A stretch of 33,407 nt of DNA from Candidatus Omnitrophota bacterium (GTDB lineage Bacteria > Omnitrophota > Omnitrophia > Omnitrophales > Aquincolibacteriaceae): NCBI GenBank assembly GCA_003140935.1, contig PLLJ01000034.1, forward strand, positions 46,098-79,504, written 5' to 3'. Below are positions 12,001 to 16,190 of this stretch, piece by piece. Under the pieces are notes generated by a model. It made no database searches, was not told where the DNA came from, and saw only the letters and a program-made list of their open reading frames with translations. The stretch's first letter is position 1. Each line of letters opens with the position of its first letter. Both the position numbers and the translations under genes were made by a program.

Positions 12001-15000
12001 CGGACAAACGGATCAGTGAAACATCCCTCAGGTTCCGAGGAGTTTTCATTTCTTCCTGCGCCGTCTTGAATTGTTGAACCCAGTCCTCAATCAGTTTCGG
12101 CTCGGCAAAGAACTGCAACAAATTCCCGCGGTTGGGAATTCCCTGGACCAGATTCAGCAACAGATCCGTTTCACTCCGAAGTTCCGGATGGTACTTCAGA
12201 TAGGCCATGACGGCGGTCGGTTTAAGATCGTGAGCCTTGGCAAACGCCGTGGAACCGCCCCGCCTTGCGATCTCACGGACAAGCATCGCACCACGCTCCT
12301 CCGCTATCTGCCCCGCTTTTCCCGGGAACCAGGAAGGTACCAGGACATCGCGGGCTTCTTGTTCAAGGTCGGGGTGATTCTGGAGGTAGTCGTGGATCAA
12401 ATGGATCGTTATGTCTAACTTTTTCTCCAATCGGGGAACGCTGCCCGCCTTGGCAAGCGCTATGAGAAATTTACGCGTGCGCGTTTCCGGATCTTCCCCG
12501 GGTTTCCCGGGAAACCAATCTGGAAATTTCAACTTGTCGTACGCCTGCTTTACTTCAGGATGGCTGCTAAAATAACCTGAGACTCTTCCCTTGCTCAAAC
12601 CTGCGCCTTCTTCATAGGCCAAAACGCTTCCGGCCTTAAGCAAGTCCGCTATCAACAATTTTTGCCGTTGAGCCAGGGACATGGTCGCCGCATCCCCAGG
12701 CATCCAGGAAGGACCACGGTCGATGCGGTCACGGATCTCCGGGTGACGGCGAAGATAATAATTTATTTGAGCGATTTGTTGAGCGATCTGTCCCCGATCA
12801 GCCTCCTTGGACCGAACGTAGGCCGACACCGAACCTGCTCGCATCACCTCCTCAACCAATTGGTTCTGGCGCGTTTCGACGGAATCGGAAGGATTTCCGG
12901 GAAGCCAGACAGGAATCTTGTCAACCTTCTGCACACTTTCCACTTCACCGGGCTTTCCTTTGGGCGGCTGTTCTTCCTCTCTCACCTCGGAGCGTTGCAC
13001 TTCAACTACATTGAAGGCCATCCCATCGACTGGAGTTTTTGTTGAAAGCTTATTCATATCGTTTAGAATCGCCGCGGCAACAGAGGCGGGCTCCTGTCCC
13101 ACGCTTGTGGCAACTTGATTTACGATCGGGGCAATTTGTTTCTCTGCAATGACGGGACCAGCCGCTTTTGCTTCTCTGGTCGCTATAATCCGGTCCATTC
13201 GGCCCCCTTGCTCTGCCAATGCCTGCGCCAAAATCGGACTCACTTGCTGAGCAGGTGCCGTGCTGTTAGCTATTTTGTCCAAAACGTCCGTAATTTCGGA
13301 AGTCGTAGCGCCCACTTTTTTAATCGCTTCCACGGCCTGGGCTTCATGACGGAGAACGATGCGATAGTGGTTGGCATCCACTTTCTCGAGATGATCAAGG
13401 GTGTTGTTTTCTCCTTTTGCGGTCAGATTTTTGAGGTAGGCATTAATAATCCCGATTGCTTCATCCAAGTTTTTAGGCGCATTTTCTACCTGCAACTGCA
13501 TAAGGGCTCTGGTGTAAGAACGGAGACGCTGACGCGTGATCGTCATATCCCCCGCTTGCCCTTGTTGGGTCACCCACCTTTGCAGGGCCGAAATGGCCTC
13601 CAAATTGGATATCTCGAACGGATAAGAACGGTTCATAAGCATCACATTGCGGTAGAGGTTCTCGTCGCTCTTTTCGCTGAGGCGAGGAGTAAGAGTCCCG
13701 TAGCTGATCTCATGCTCCCTTAAAAGCTCCGTGATCCCGTCTGTATGGAAACCGCCGGTAATAAGCACCGCTTTGTTGAGCGACTCCTTCCGCATGACCG
13801 AATCGATCTTCTCGTAGAACACGTCTTCACGCTTCCGGGCCGCCTCATAGAACCCGTAGGCCGCCGTCTGTACCTCCATCACTTCCCCCCGGAATTTAGA
13901 ATTGACCGGCTTCGTCTCGAAATTGGAAAGCGGCAAGCCGGACTCCCGACTTACCGCCGTCCCAATCTCTTTAAGTTCCGCGACGAGCGGATCCATCGCG
14001 AGCAGGTCTTTCTTTGCGAGGACCTCCTGCCAGTCCTTACGGGTCAATTCGAGGTTCAGGAGCTTACGGACCATTTCTTCGTTACGGTACAGCGCCAAAA
14101 GCTTTTTCTCGCGCTGGCTCCCGGCCAACTGATCCAGGATCCGTGTGAACAGGACCCTGATCTCGCCAAAAAGTCCTTTCGGGTCCATTTCGCTCTTGAG
14201 GATGAGATATCCGGCATAAAGACTGAAATGCGGATAATTATAAAAATAAAACCCCTTGGGCCCCGCCTCGGTGACGAGTTGTTCCATCAGGTCGCGCGGT
14301 TGAACTGGTGCCGCTGCGCCGCCGCGAGTCCCTTGCAGCACGGTCACTTGCTGATCCCGGAAATTTTCGATCGCCGTGATGAGCTTCACCGAGGCCTTTT
14401 TTTCTTTCAGAAATTGGATCAACAGGTCCCGCTCCGCGAGGCCCTTTTGCATATCCAGTTCTTTTTCCATCGTCTGAAGCACAAGTAGCCGTGTGATCTG
14501 CGGCCACTCGATCTGAGAAAGCAGGCTTTCGAGATCAACACCGAGCACTCTCTTTGATTCAGTTGCGAGACCCTTCACATAAGGTATGAACTCCCGGTGC
14601 CCTTTCTCAAATTTCTTCCACTCCTCGAGAAGCTTAAGCAGGTCTTTTGAGAAAACCTTGGAAGCCAGCGTCGAGAGCCGCCCTTCGAACCCTTCCAGAT
14701 AACGCTTTACCGTCACTTCCGACCCGAACACTTTTTTCAGTGCATCGTAGTTCTCGCGGTAAAGACCTGCATCTTCAATACCGTGCGCCTTGACCTTCCG
14801 GTCATCGGCGCGGGACACGTAGCTCGTTCCTCGGGACTTGTTTGGGTCCCGCATTTTTTCGAGAGACGAGTCCCGAGTCCCGAGTCCCGGATTATCTGCC
14901 TCAAGCAGATACATCTCAGCCCCCGTCAACTCTCCTTGCTTCGCCAGGAATTCCGCGAGCTTCATGTTCCGCTCCCGGTCAGGGAACATCTTGAGATAAT

Positions 15001-15436
15001 CAGGATTAAGATCCTCCGAAGCCCCCTCCACGAAGATCGTTTTCATCGCGTAATGCTTCTCCAAGTACTGCAGAAGCTCTTTGATCTTTTGTTGTGCCCC
15101 GTAATTGGCGTGCGCGTTCTGAATGTGGAGAATGAGTTTCGGATCTTGCTGCAGGGGCGCTTCGTACAAACCGTCAAGTGTCGCGAGTTCTGAGGGGATA
15201 TCAATCCTGAGAGAGCTGGGAATTTCCCGGTTGACCGCGATCTCGATCCCGGCACCGGGATTTGCGAACGCAAGCTGGGAAACAAGAAAAAATCCCATCG
15301 TCAGTAAACTGACCGCCCGAGTCATTATTTTCTTTTTATTAATAGCGACTCGGACGGCCCCAATTTCAGACGTGCTGAAATTGATCGGTATTGGGACCCT
15401 CCGCTTCACCCGTTTTCCCATCCATTCAGTTTTCAT
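1..15436 (-). CDS. Giant multidomain secreted/membrane protein, at least 5145 residues (3' end outside window)
   Basis: The frame starting at ATG 15436-15434 stays open to the left edge, so at least 5145 residues are encoded and the C-terminus is missing. A GGGAG ribosome site lies 4 nt upstream. A signal peptide with a long basic n-region (residues 1-40), a hydrophobic core (about 41-55) and an AFA^NP cleavage site after residue 58 is visible; Met38 is an alternative start without a good ribosome site. Domains in order: TraB/ChaN/EreA-like (about 100-580), four HTH-like repeats (839-1090), GNAT-like (about 1500-1800), uridine-kinase-like P-loop (about 2010-2250), helical unrecognised parts, HEAT-like repeats (about 3680-3960), ADP-ribosylglycohydrolase (about 3960-4270), HD hydrolase (about 4345-4460), HExxH membrane domain (about 4575-4730) and further membrane segments. 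RSExR motifs separate many of them. Motifs spread over the gene all lie in the same codon phase, which argues against a frameshift. The overall function is unknown. Cytosolic-type enzymes behind a signal peptide are odd. Giant genes are typical of Omnitrophota. Confidence 0.9.
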   Translation of the reverse strand, partial: MKTEWMGKRVKRRVPIPINFSTSEIGAVRVAINKKKIMTRAVSLLTMGFFLVSQLAFANPGAGIEIAVNREIPSSLRIDIPSELATLDGLYEAPLQQDPKLILHIQNAHANYGAQQKIKELLQYLEKHYAMKTIFVEGASEDLNPDYLKMFPDRERNMKLAEFLAKQGELTGAEMYLLEADNPGLGTRDSSLEKMRDPNKSRGTSYVSRADDRKVKAHGIEDAGLYRENYDALKKVFGSEVTVKRYLEGFEGRLSTLASKVFSKDLLKLLEEWKKFEKGHREFIPYVKGLATESKRVLGVDLESLLSQIEWPQITRLLVLQTMEKELDMQKGLAERDLLIQFLKEKKASVKLITAIENFRDQQVTVLQGTRGGAAAPVQPRDLMEQLVTEAGPKGFYFYNYPHFSLYAGYLILKSEMDPKGLFGEIRVLFTRILDQLAGSQREKKLLALYRNEEMVRKLLNLELTRKDWQEVLAKKDLLAMDPLVAELKEIGTAVSRESGLPLSNFETKPVNSKFRGEVMEVQTAAYGFYEAARKREDVFYEKIDSVMRKESLNKAVLITGGFHTDGITELLREHEISYGTLTPRLSEKSDENLYRNVMLMNRSYPFEISNLEAISALQRWVTQQGQAGDMTITRQRLRSYTRALMQLQVENAPKNLDEAIGIINAYLKNLTAKGENNTLDHLEKVDANHYRIVLRHEAQAVEAIKKVGATTSEITDVLDKIANSTAPAQQVSPILAQALAEQGGRMDRIIATREAKAAGPVIAEKQIAPIVNQVATSVGQEPASVAAAILNDMNKLSTKTPVDGMAFNVVEVQRSEVREEEQPPKGKPGEVESVQKVDKIPVWLPGNPSDSVETRQNQLVEEVMRAGSVSAYVRSKEADRGQIAQQIAQINYYLRRHPEIRDRIDRGPSWMPGDAATMSLAQRQKLLIADLLKAGSVLAYEEGAGLSKGRVSGYFSSHPEVKQAYDKLKFPDWFPGKPGEDPETRTRKFLIALAKAGSVPRLEKKLDITIHLIHDYLQNHPDLEQEARDVLVPSWFPGKAGQIAEERGAMLVREIARRGGSTAFAKAHDLKPTAVMAYLKYHPELRSETDLLLNLVQGIPNRGNLLQFFAEPKLIEDWVQQFKTAQEEMKTPRNLRDVSLIRLSACQWIFEEPERGRLALAYDRLIARRLWGDDNSLKTADMRRQVQELRERDAEAILERLDGVSTVSLPDLWTALEGRLRTAESINDLRWLVNFTLTEKGARFLWTDHGMTLVADTREPYQKPYDAEKQSEAKWDWLTTKLHRWAEAVSGIIKEFDEKFTTQYLGRNSEQRLEEMHREAEQLQGQGLLGTITIREIRSADELLREVESILIRFTPVQRHVNAISYNSTKKKLEPLLEKLSKFDKDTRRLEETRSKRKATGDVNVDVLARNLALSVSFQQSVADYSVMHRASYRASVQGALQAYEIKGLQERTPDLLRRIQTALEKTTLESRVQKRLAEMNLSSVQSGEKKQRSEVRENFFKETPDSFLEMVSKLPSIPEEAQQSLNEVLKDRGLFAQQVERKGLAMSKIEQHLARLVELLESTAAISPSATFENTASKEIFRIDAEKPELTLLSTDDAKKFLEHTRYFHLEHISQFPFTFLDLGQKVYFRDIKTSLNGESLNITQALVVSESKMAQAEITEFFLVNGVYVGYGVTRYMGPTDVELQFNLFPQVPGSRFGRGLIPGLSKAIYQMRMETLRRMLDDGAVLTVEESQFLSAGTLGFYLSLGFEPWSKDPSLKLPKGTISPREFKKLKPQLKGGLKYIFPLAKSKEGEQPETRSEVREVAGVGADGVSKIRRLMETKLPLHPRLKVEWETAGSKRKPQQAADQAADPISVSSVALVANEITKRFGLDVTSGLVMNKQGDFGTSEGPASWVVVPSTILSYQTSYQTLANIFYNKVSAGGILVVAYPEGEVPAISDSVRGSPKEQAETGVESFSAGLLKDHDIHYVIIQKSGPSSAKAPEGNRSEARENDRAVDEASKTEVPLAEIPSDSRFPDEVIRQVVDSIYEAIPDKGGIVAVDGMSGAGKSTMARQIIEEYRRRGLPVLFFPNVENDELQQGVLGADAFFESDIIRYAIRKLIFGESLTGQEIKALTESPFRDWLNADLAGKVFTDESKFLHRKEALVTLLNRIRQFIDSENQKTAQLSTGPIYDKRNKQILPNGTTLRLQRGKKALGIFDNKYSLLPEFEPFVDFSIRIEIPSNLSNSQMVSRLRDLGYSGSQIERSLKAFNQIFLPSWESYAQMTAHKPRLIVQKNERSKLWVVSVAAKSEARSETRQVLNETDIIKAMNIAAVLESRALDPEAPETLALVNEALRARKMTATLEDLRQAAAMSQQLPAVKNMIAEANKKSPAERIEILSKIYENPDQQLTFGAAVLMSGTQASNDRKVDIQEVRRLHREKGTDFENKRQEIEEIFKLQDASLQALLLTNAYQGNPSLYAAVFNERGAYLTPEQSEKNTNALIRKMIDQAHAEFVNKFSLKDPEDINKARLFIEDLFARFETQAHEWVSRFSDTHTLDTAAFRAVLLSGAVMGRIARGIHSSISDVLKSGTNDLCTSLSSSIKSYGDLILEFNPERMDQLDAETNARGDGQAWYYPDDLPWGLIKDPRTPVVRPSDKFSDTMNRQDAKRYMSAAIAADFVKSFTDSLPTDVASALKIDEQQIETFIMLHTGLARAPGGMLGKPEGHWPVAISVLDNVIVARAPRSKEAQINQFFEEAIQQAKDDQETIAKLKALQSKIIFYEGITGESERARQYVNRTKGTDPIGNYLSHKKIAGQISVSLEAIIVNVEGVNMKTLQNFLSQLYPDTEWDLHGKVLIPTNKKFLEFNNNPELSAAFANQIEFAVSYLLVGKIALEALLSTQPKFHKNGKPATYVPDEAVFNLLGIDAKASPVRDDPYAALVEQLFKPREALSGLSFLEFLMPGIALNPKIRQVFDQTNHWITDPDVKTPSLALLRLAILLAGTPLADATVIGQTALSKPRDQQVLRRLLQADSEFAKACQLQSVDSVEKTKQLVGFLSAEYEKEIGEAFDTKSFNKALLKKLKELGYSEELMGEFQVKMRKEKGPLLESDILTVLQTEKKSNIFKLDHVADFVTLFAPYNEYARRLMDQGPQAVSMGTLVTPGVPRGPPQKIPSKPFIDKLVAASSGPVFSENESKDSHIRRLMAQRTRLSESLLSPYRKLLESREMISPDTADNIQTLLLSLNRIDQQIRFRLAVVSGRAAEGYEWGQNNVEDLIPLIDPGQPAILAGFNARGLDTRSQVVVVDAGEGGKVYRYEYLDGRVIYVVNPYASGALYATSTELILECLKLQEFSGFDLSKSPFVINSRNADVAVARFVLQNAEAIKEKKNAESLLLAAKSEDFLNTTQMSTQDSIKTGSGWLNSFDLNKMDPETRERYLKARAFYFAINGMLMGPVALKDFNEVVNTIGSMENAYREDTADFQGSDIQKYFERTNDLVKKGRAVIKESASPPKVYGKVVVFKNLKSKVHPIPVTDELTERELQDPSLAGTVVVVKSQLGGLVGHNIVVAFRPDRASSFKGLSLVESLEKFKVLESLRRFERKIDAWTGATEMWTAGMISGRAVDPAILSLLKELKTILSVDFSVEDPKAALDSIKDKLYLAVFQKKIDQEQLKSIELELTKILKEVSANNWGGAPYRTFGSPFVTRGGSTAISVEEVARIVDADIQQQLAGLAEFEKALKDLKSKDRDTRVHAVSQLAKYRGKTSFDFWQPLMKDQSGLVRQEVAITLGLLGFKKSIPDLLAFLKDSDPHVQWLAAVSLSQFHDEDRIAPVLLEMLTQWKKVTRKQGEAERARKSFLLAAQAQVKQGYGSLEAVFLEAYQNCQDPVIRSIAVAQLGYMNSMSSFISLQRILNIDPDPAIRDAVIEAIFNHKGPRAYEILKTYRDLNKETDPYVRIHLADRCQNLSGEGKQLSLAFHADDPILKDRFLGAWVGGGLGDAMGAGVEGYLPDDFVQAFGKEVIDGYVEPFASRNEGFQRGQFTDDTETKVAIAQTLIGQQNFDPHQIAKSLGRLVGEIDMRQRIDTGYGINTLNVGRALNVGVDWRLSGRPGTSSGSAMRAAVIGMVNIYRPDLILEQAKVQSRITHVQTSAQASSIAVALAVQRVLMMTEEEKRSLIADPSSKEEFVRHIALDIAKVDIDFSDKLEELIPLLNGNRDALTSKFGRGGAIGVVALALYYFLKTPDSFETTILGSINHGGDTDTIASISGTLSGAFNGLAAVKSYQAEKAIPLLGHEILEETAAGLYELSRKWNPENGKATNGLRSEVRTKLESAALQNDPEKLITLVEAIPYIKESALFNKAIDVREENYEPGYNLRTHTLRVLRQFEHYFTSADLPAGVSLPLMRLLLVLHDIGKPIAVAQKSKADQHTYTKQVMEAIKEHLPVSEREFDLLISLMNGDPLGLYIRNKKSLNETAELIESRSLALGMQASDYLKVLTILLQADVSSYTRDAGGVYPVDKPGMDYVFKKDAAGKFLKNSALGRLVFNKKSEAKLQELEKTIRPINGKGLSSEIRSEMRTKNEFEEINDYATSAGEFLIKVIRYDWMSFVLGAPIILFGAVAGAVLQDFPSVIQNGINIGAQSVMAFGALQFLRPFFDFLHEMGHAGVLKFYGKKEIEYRITDEAISVVQGMELSERKAFYFSIAGFAAAGIPALILASTSILMWGVNSFGFLFGVMLFISQGIGSRGDMEAAFWEWRHSSRGSPMLGGQLKAFLDALNPGERIRIEYRDYSQRSLPLKKQQHAFMDGEFVSYELLREVPVKQFLIHIKNDEGEQKLTYTSDNYSHYQIMGIQRINTAAIEKGSARSEVRRGEEILAAKQALRNVAMEFSLMALGVSPWRVSGEKLRILMLPLWTYVTQWVLMGLSYGSTFGWVEGVSLSIYSFYLFLFHFSQASGRLGRVFLENEQVMLETGELSAQRSEMRGDEGKGRLKIILNWNDPRSPLPRLKRWLLFGIPAIAVIIGTLAVYTYFRGLPISKIFHPSARVVTQVKVPVLTVFDQEALTGNLEALRMNMEKIQDEKMQRIVRHYLDTIEFLRDSEKTLYPQASDKECAERIQHLAFAAVYLTYLENPTFEPYQKKKGPAAGPFQIEAQTAVDLFREAMNAPEG
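1260..1710 (-). other. Membrane HExxH (M50/site-2-protease-like) domain of the giant protein
   Basis: Hydrophobic segments flank HEMGHA (HEMGH at 1511-1525, residues 4638-4642), which sits at the end of a membrane helix as in the M50 site-2 protease family. Further hydrophobic segments follow (around 1270-1420, 690-810 and 440-490). The third zinc ligand (usually Asp in an N/L-D-G motif) was not found in the visible part, so catalysis is uncertain. If active, it could cleave membrane substrates or the giant protein itself. Confidence 0.5.
2060..2400 (-). other. HD metal-dependent hydrolase domain of the giant protein
   Basis: A first His in an NLRTHTLRVL helix, then LLLVLHDIGKP (HDIGKP at 2252-2269, His residue 4390) and a following QHT helix fit the H...HD metal site of the HD phosphohydrolase superfamily. 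It lies between RSEVR (2519-2533) and RSEMR (1769-1783). The substrate may be a nucleotide or phosphoester; the sequence does not say which. Confidence 0.6.
2640..3560 (-). other. ADP-ribosylglycohydrolase (DraG/ARH) domain of the giant protein
   Basis: Residues about 3960-4270 show the full set of DraG-family landmarks in order: a FLGAWVGGGLGDAMGAGVEG entry helix, FTDDTE (TDDT at 3365-3376, residues 4021-4024), a GSAMRAAVIG segment, I-T-H, and GGDTDT-A-x-I-x-G (2714-2731, residues 4236-4241). The Asp residues of TDDT and GGDTDT bind the two Mg ions in this family. The domain should remove ADP-ribose from proteins or nucleic acids, or hydrolyse related ADP-ribose compounds. It appears intact. 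Confidence 0.8.
3560..4400 (-). other. HEAT-like helical repeats of the giant protein
   Basis: Residues about 3680-3960 contain repeated helix pairs with D-x-x-x-R/V and A-V-x-x-L/L-G-x-L signatures (for example KDRDTRVHAVSQLAK, GLVRQEVAITLGLLG, DPHVQWLAAVSLSQF, DPVIRSIAVAQLGYM, DPAIRDAVIEAIF) at roughly 30-45 residue spacing. These are characteristic of HEAT/PBS-lyase-type repeats, which usually form protein-binding solenoids. They run directly into the ADP-ribosylglycohydrolase domain. Confidence 0.6.
8690..9400 (-). other. Uridine-kinase-like P-loop domain of the giant protein
   Basis: A Walker A motif GMSGAGKST is encoded at 9278-9304 (residues 2045-2053), preceded by a hydrophobic strand (IVAVD). 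Downstream come an FDNKYSLLPEF segment, a strand VDFSIRIEIP and an arginine-rich R-L-R-D-L-G helix, in the order seen in uridine kinase/phosphoribulokinase proteins. Flanking RSEAR (9458-9472) and RSETR (8537-8551) motifs delimit it neatly. The substrate is unknown; a kinase inside a protein with a signal peptide is unexpected. Confidence 0.55.
10050..10930 (-). other. GNAT-like acetyltransferase domain of the giant protein
   Basis: Residues about 1500-1800 lie between two RSEVR motifs (10943-10957 and 10022-10036). Near the end the sequence GTLGFYLSLGFEP matches the usual C-terminal end of GNAT acetyltransferases (A-x-x-F-Y-x-x-L-G-F). Before it a G-R-G-L-x-x-G-L-x-x-A stretch could be the acetyl-CoA loop and helix. 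The classical R/Q-x-x-G-x-G/A loop is not well kept, so activity is uncertain. Confidence 0.4.
12165..12922 (-). repeat. Four tandem HTH-like repeats in the giant protein (62-67 residues each)
   Basis: Four copies share a W-[LMF]-P-G entry motif, an [RK]-[AG]-G-S centre and a final Y-[LF]-x-x-H-P-[ED] helix. The Trp codons are at 12905-12907, 12704-12706, 12515-12517 and 12329-12331, giving periods of 67, 63 and 62 residues. The pattern (helix, small AGS turn, helix ending in YLxxHPE) looks like a helix-turn-helix or homeodomain-like repeat. DNA binding is a possibility, but in a secreted protein it may be a structural or binding repeat. The copies are diverged at DNA level, so they are old. 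Confidence 0.7.
13700..15140 (-). other. N-terminal TraB/ChaN/EreA-like domain of the giant protein
   Basis: Residues about 100-580 start with the segment HIQNAHANYGAQ (His104, His109), continue with IFVEGA and a GELTGAE stretch, and end with ITGGFHTDG (His564) followed by a tail leading to TPRL. Two histidine motifs at the ends of a mostly helical domain, the last in a G-G-F-H-T context, resemble the TraB/GumN/ChaN/EreA (Tiki-like) superfamily. Some members of that superfamily are metal-dependent peptidases or esterases and others bind haem. The assignment comes from motif shape only. It directly follows the signal peptide, so it should face the periplasm or exterior. Confidence 0.45.
14832..14889 (-). 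repeat. Hairpin plus 7-nt tandem repeat inserted in the giant gene
   Basis: A CGGGAC/GTCCCG hairpin (14832-14837 with 14846-14851) is followed on the plus strand by three exact copies of CGAGTCC (14867-14887). The encoded stretch (about residues 184-215) is low-complexity and charged, and it breaks up the N-terminal domain between a LLEAD segment and a GIEDAGLY segment. A 7-nt unit is not a multiple of three, so gain or loss of one copy would shift the frame of the whole giant gene. Confidence 0.55.
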
Positions 15437-15609
15437 ATCGCTCCCATGAAAAACTAAAAAACATTTCTAACTACTTTGTAAATCAAGAGTTGCCTGCAAT
15501 GTAATACATTAAAAAATGAACGCCATTTTTCAATAAAAAATTTTAGCAAATGTACTTATTTAATCACTAAAGCTATATCTTGCAATATGATGTAGCTCCT
15601 TACATTTAA
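15437..15609 (-). other. AT-rich leader of the giant gene
   Basis: About 170 nt of strikingly AT-rich DNA separate the candidate promoter from the giant gene's ATG. It ends in GGGAGCGAT before the start codon. I see no gene, strong hairpin or riboswitch core in it. The base composition differs clearly from the neighbouring coding DNA. Confidence 0.4.
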
Positions 15610-15638
15610 AAAGTAGCTTATGGGCGTTATTTTGTCAA
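15610..15638 (-). promoter_or_regulatory. Candidate sigma-70-type promoter of the giant gene
   Basis: On the minus strand a perfect TTGACA (15638-15633) is followed after 17 nt by TACTTT (15615-15610), a weak -10. It lies in AT-rich DNA about 170 nt upstream of the giant gene and downstream of the tRNA terminator, so it is the natural place for its promoter. Confidence 0.45.
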
Positions 15639-15816
15639 CATGGATACATTACATTTATAATATTTCTTAACTTATTGTAAATAAACAAGTTATGACAAAT
15701 AGTCGATCTAAATTAAAGACCAAATACTCAAAACATGCCGAAAATCATGTTCAGGGTCTTTTCCTACCGTATGCCTCCTTCATTTTCACTCCAGACATCT
15801 TTCTTGTGGGGAGCAT

Positions 15817-15848
15817 AAAAAACCCCAAAGGGCGTAGACCCTTTGAGG
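15817..15848 (-). terminator. Intrinsic terminator downstream of tRNA-Arg
   Basis: Minus strand CCTCAAAGGG, a 6-nt loop TCTACG, CCCTTTGGGG and then six T. The 10-bp stem has one G-T pair. It starts about 35 nt after the tRNA 3' end and separates the tRNA transcript from the giant gene. Confidence 0.85.
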
Positions 15849-15883
15849 CTTTTACTTGCTTAGATTGTGGAGTTAAAAAAAAG

Positions 15884-15957
<74 letters not shown>

Positions 15958-15993
15958 CAACATTTTTCATGAATCATAACATCCCCCAGTTTC

Positions 15994-16023
15994 TTCGCCA
16001 GAGGCGAATCCGCCTCGGGCGGA
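15994..16023. repeat. Double-hairpin REP-like element
   Basis: Two adjoining 15-bp perfect palindromes, TTCGCC-AGA-GGCGAA (15994-16008) and TCCGCC-TCG-GGCGGA (16009-16023). The junction itself can also fold (GAGGCG-AATC-CGCCTC, 16001-16016), so alternative pairings exist. It abuts the broken end of a tRNA half. The form is that of a short interspersed REP-type element. Confidence 0.7.
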
Positions 16024-16059
16024 GAAAACAGATGCTCTATTCCTCTGAGCTACCGGCGC
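16024..16059 (-). pseudogene. Truncated tRNA 5' half (tRNA-Arg-like), cut in the anticodon loop
   Basis: The minus strand reads acceptor GCGCCGG, TA, D arm GCTC-AGAGGAATA-GAGC, A, anticodon stem TCTGT and the loop start TTTC, then stops exactly where the double-hairpin repeat begins. No matching 3' half (ACAGA..., CCGGCGC) is present before the intact tRNA about 100 nt downstream. The visible anticodon start (TC) would fit TCT (Arg), but the third base is lost, so the identity is a guess. Confidence 0.7.
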
Positions 16060-16190
16060 AATTCATACTAATCTATATATAAATCGGAACTTCTGCCAGT
16101 CCTTGTTTATGATGAACAAATCAACCAAACCTGACTAATGCCGCACATGTTCCAATGGACTCATACAGAGGAGGATGACTGCCCCGGCAT

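Larger units (their letters stand above)
557..12994 (-). other. Nine RSE[VMAT]R linker motifs in the giant protein
   Basis: In-frame copies lie at 12980-12994 (V), 10943-10957 (V), 10022-10036 (V), 9458-9472 (A), 8537-8551 (T), 2519-2533 (V), 1769-1783 (M, preceded by a related SSEI), 896-910 (V) and 557-571 (M). Most fall in charged, low-complexity linkers between recognisable domains. Codons differ between copies (AGA TCA GAG in one, CGC TCC GAA in others), so the amino acids seem to be what is conserved. Confidence 0.75.

Noticed and set aside
557..12994. RSExR coding sites as a DNA-level repeat or CRISPR-like array
   Set aside because: Spacing is irregular and the codons differ between copies, so the conservation is at protein level.
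13115..14488. Two plus-strand frames of 202 and 247 codons opposite the giant gene
   Set aside because: They lie within the open minus-strand frame, which has a signal peptide, motifs and repeats; the plus frames show none.
14832..14851. CGGGAC/GTCCCG hairpin followed by a T-run (GCATTTTTT on plus) as a terminator
   Set aside because: It lies inside an open coding frame and on the opposite strand to all genes here.
15669..15691. Weak palindrome AACTT...AAGTT upstream of the giant gene as an operator
   Set aside because: Only about 7 of 10 arm positions pair, which is expected by chance in AT-rich DNA.
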